From positions 22,611,553 through 22,675,552 of the forward strand of contig NC_082594.1 of the NCBI RefSeq assembly GCF_030936135.1: a stretch of DNA of 64,000 nt, given 5' to 3'. Below are positions 61,201 through 64,000 of this stretch, piece by piece. Both the position numbers and the translations under genes were made by a program. Numbering within the stretch: the stretch's first letter is position 1; every line of letters starts with the position of its first letter. The notes under the pieces were generated by a model. That model saw only the letters and a program-made list of their open reading frames with translations, ran no database searches and was not told the DNA's origin. This DNA comes from Gavia stellata (Eukaryota; Chordata; Aves; Gaviiformes; Gaviidae).

Positions 61201-64000
61201 AAAAATCAGGAAATTGAAATATTATTAAAAATTGTGTTTCCCAATTATAGTAATGCACTGATATCTGCACTGGCCTTTTTTTTTGGTTAAGCACCAAATT
61301 TCACATGCTTTTGAGTAGCCCTGCTGCCTAATACCAATCAAGTTACAGGGCTTCTTGCTAACATGCAATATGCTAAGTGTGCAATACGCTAAGCATGTGA
61401 AAATTTTGTTTTTCTAAGTTTACCACTGAAGTTAAACTGTTTTCGTAAAGTGGCTTCCTGTGGTGTTATTAAAAAGATGTTGTCTAGTTGCAAACAACAA
61501 TTCTGACTGCAAACAGCTATTTGTTCCTTTTAATAAATATGTAAAGGAGGACAGATGATTTACTGCATCTAATGTATGTACTGGAGCAATCCCTTGTTCT
61601 AGAATCGGCTGCTCCAAAAGGCAGCCAAGTAAAACCTTAAAATGATTCTCAGACCTTCTCCCAAAGAGATGCAATGAGTCTAAGGATGATGTTAAATATC
61701 TACACGTAACTACTTCTTTCATAGATCTAGCTGCATTCTTGATCCCCCTCAAAAAGTACAACACGATACCCCTTCCTGAATAGTTGGCCAGTAGCACTTT
61801 AAAATATTCTCGAATTCTTACAACATAGGATCCGTATCCAGTGACAGTCTATCTGATATTGTCTTCTTGCAGCAGTATGATTGAAAGAAATGCTGTTCAC
61901 CTTTTTCTGGTGCTATTCCTATACACGTAGAACTTGATCTGTCTTCAGCTGGTGTGCAGGTATGCTGTTCTTATTTCCACTCACAAGAGAGCTGTTAGAT
62001 CAAATTGTTTTGTACTGGCAACCATGCTAGCCCTCCTACTTTTGCTACAAAGCTTTTACGCTGACTTGTGGGTATTCAGGTTTTTCTACAAAGTTGCCAG
62101 AGTTGGTTTCTGTTTCAAGGACTAAGAACCATTCAGTATCTCAAATAAAGTGACAGAATAGCTGGTGTTTTTTTAAATAGTGACCACTCTGTCCAATTCT
62201 TATTTTTCTTTAGTTATTGTACATACAAAAAACAGACCATACATACTTTCTCTCCATAAAAGTCAGGGCCAACATTTTGAAAACAGGGTTCTGAATGTTA
62301 CAGAACCACCTTTTTTTTTTAAGTAATGAGTGTGTAGTTATGTTTCAGGGGCTTGATTTGTAGCGATGCTATTTTATCCCAACTTCCAGTCACACTGCAG
62401 GTTGCTCATCACTTTTGAGAAATGAATCCACAAGTATCTTACTTTTAAAAGCTTAACAATCCCTAAGAAAATGAGACAACAGAAAAATAACTCTTTGGGG
62501 ACAGAACGGCTGCTGGTCTAAGCCAAAGTTCACTGCTGCCCATCGAGGGGTTTTAGTGACTCCAAGATGCCTCAGGGATGGCCCCTGAACATGAAGGACG
62601 GACACAGCTGCTTATGTCACTGAGTATCTGTGGTAGGAAGATACAGCAGCGATAGCAGGCCTTTCAGTGTGCTTCCGAATACCCTGGGTATTGGTAGGGG
62701 TTTTCTTCAATGATACTATAATCTTGCTCTTTTTAAAAGCCAAGCTATCTTCAGAATGGGCTAGCACCATTTATCATATCCATCTTGATGGGCATGACAA
62801 ATTTGGGTATTCTCAGTTTTTGTTTGAAGAGTATTCTCAGTATCGAGTTACAATCAGAAATCCTGAATGCAATTAATTTATCCAAGAATGCTGTACAACT
62901 AAATGCCAAACAATGAAAAGAATAAAAATCCCCACTGCAGTACATAATTCTCTCTTGCAAACAGCATGAATTCAGGATCCAAGAACTAAGGTAAAAGGTT
63001 TTTGCTGAGTAATTCTATTCAGGAACTCAATAATTGTAACATAAACCAATCAGAAATAGTGTCCCACATCAGACCGATAGCAACTGCTTAACAAAGGAAG
63101 ACTTCTGCTTACTTAAAGTCCTTACGCAAGTTACTATTTTTTGTCTAAAAAATATATTGCTTCCTCTCTATTGCTCTGAGTTAACTCAGAAGTTTATAAG
63201 ACCTGCAACATGGAGGATTTTATTGCTCTTGTGCTAAAAACGTATTTCCCATTATTGCTGAAATCTTACTGTTAGGAGAAATGGTTAAAAAAAAGGGCAA
63301 TTAAAAAAAATCCTCTCCCAAGCTTTGAGGATGAATATATGAAAAAACTAACTACAATAAATTTTGCCCATCAAGATACAACTTGTTACTAACTTCGGGT
63401 CAAGCATGTTAATAAATAAAAATGAACTTCAATTCTTTAAACAAAATTACACATTAAGAAAAAAAGTCTTTTGTCATTATGATGGAAGTATGAAAGATAC
63501 TTCACTGTACATTGAATGGTGAATCTCGCACCCCTGGTCTTATGCATGGGTGTTGTTTGATGGGACAAGAAAATGACAGAATCCTTGCAAGCTGGCTGGA
63601 TTTCTGCCAGTTTCAGAGGGATCTTGGATGGATACTGGCACCTCACCATACAGAACTGGGGCCTACACTGTAATTCTGAGGTGATAGCAGAGAATTGCTT
63701 AATTCTGCAGGGTCTGAAAACCGGCTGTCTGTCAAGCATTTCTTCTTGTGCAAGTGAGGTAGGCAGCTTTGTACCCACACCTCTGCCCCTCCTCCCAAGA
63801 GTTCGTTCACAGGTGTGTTATATAGCAGCTATCCAGTACTGCAAACCCTGTTAAAGTTTGGTCTGACAGCTGTGGGCAAACCTATGTCATCGACTTCCAG
63901 AATGATTTTTCTGGCCTATGCTGCACAGTTTCAATTTAAGAACACATTTCTGGAAGAGACAACATCCTCGCTAGAGGTCAGAGCAGTAGTTTGGGAGGCA

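Larger units (their letters stand above)
56250..64000 (-). other. AT-rich region, possible 3' part of a minus-strand transcript (GPR12 side)
   Basis: No coding gene is recognised. The left edge carries a minus-strand poly(A) signal. The region is nearly free of young repeats (one 60-base CR1 piece, one ancient relic). In other amniotes GPR12 is convergent with WASF3, and the WASF3-to-here spacing of about 25 kb fits a bird genome. The GPR12 receptor frame itself is absent. The assignment is inference. Confidence 0.3.

Noticed and set aside
56250..64000. GPR12 coding exon expected near WASF3
   Set aside because: GPR12 is a single long receptor frame of over 300 codons. No minus-strand frame in this part exceeds 121 codons, and none shows seven hydrophobic segments.
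1..64000. CRISPR arrays, prophage, operons or a bacterial defence system
   Set aside because: The window is a vertebrate nuclear locus with spliced genes and CR1 LINEs. No regularly spaced direct repeats were seen.

Overview
This is eukaryotic DNA, almost certainly from a bird. Short coding exons are separated by AT-rich introns with GT-AG boundaries. The only recognisable interspersed repeats are CR1 LINE fragments, and no Alu, L1 or mammalian SINE is apparent. The introns are short for this gene.

The one protein-coding gene I can support is WASF3 (WAVE3) on the + strand. All eight coding exons lie between 2676 and 28263. The non-coding first exon and the promoter are upstream of the window. 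The joined frame is 1509 bases and encodes 502 residues, the length I recall for human WASF3. It contains a WAVE homology domain, a basic region, proline-rich stretches and a C-terminal WH2-central-acidic module. The four tyrosines known as Abl targets fall at the human residue numbers 151, 248, 337 and 486. A second, homologous version of the sixth coding exon lies at 24094-24260. The two versions have the same phase and must be used one at a time, giving 502- and 499-residue isoforms. The 3' UTR probably runs to about 30715 and carries two miR-200-type seed matches.

From about 30.7 to 56.2 kb I find no gene. This stretch holds CR1 fragments of several ages, among them a decayed CR1 reverse-transcriptase segment (47.5-48.5 kb), an ancient amniote-type CR1 relic (45.9-46.1 kb) and a long inverted repeat (31141-31269) just past the WASF3 poly(A) site.

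From 56.25 kb to the end the sequence is AT-rich. Its left edge looks like a minus-strand poly(A) site. In other amniotes the convergent neighbour of WASF3 is GPR12, so this may be the 3' end of a GPR12-side transcript. The GPR12 coding exon itself is not in the window.

I see no CRISPR array, tRNA, rRNA, prophage or bacterial-type operon, and no clearly new biological system. The most interesting structures are the frame-locked exon pair and the long inverted repeat.
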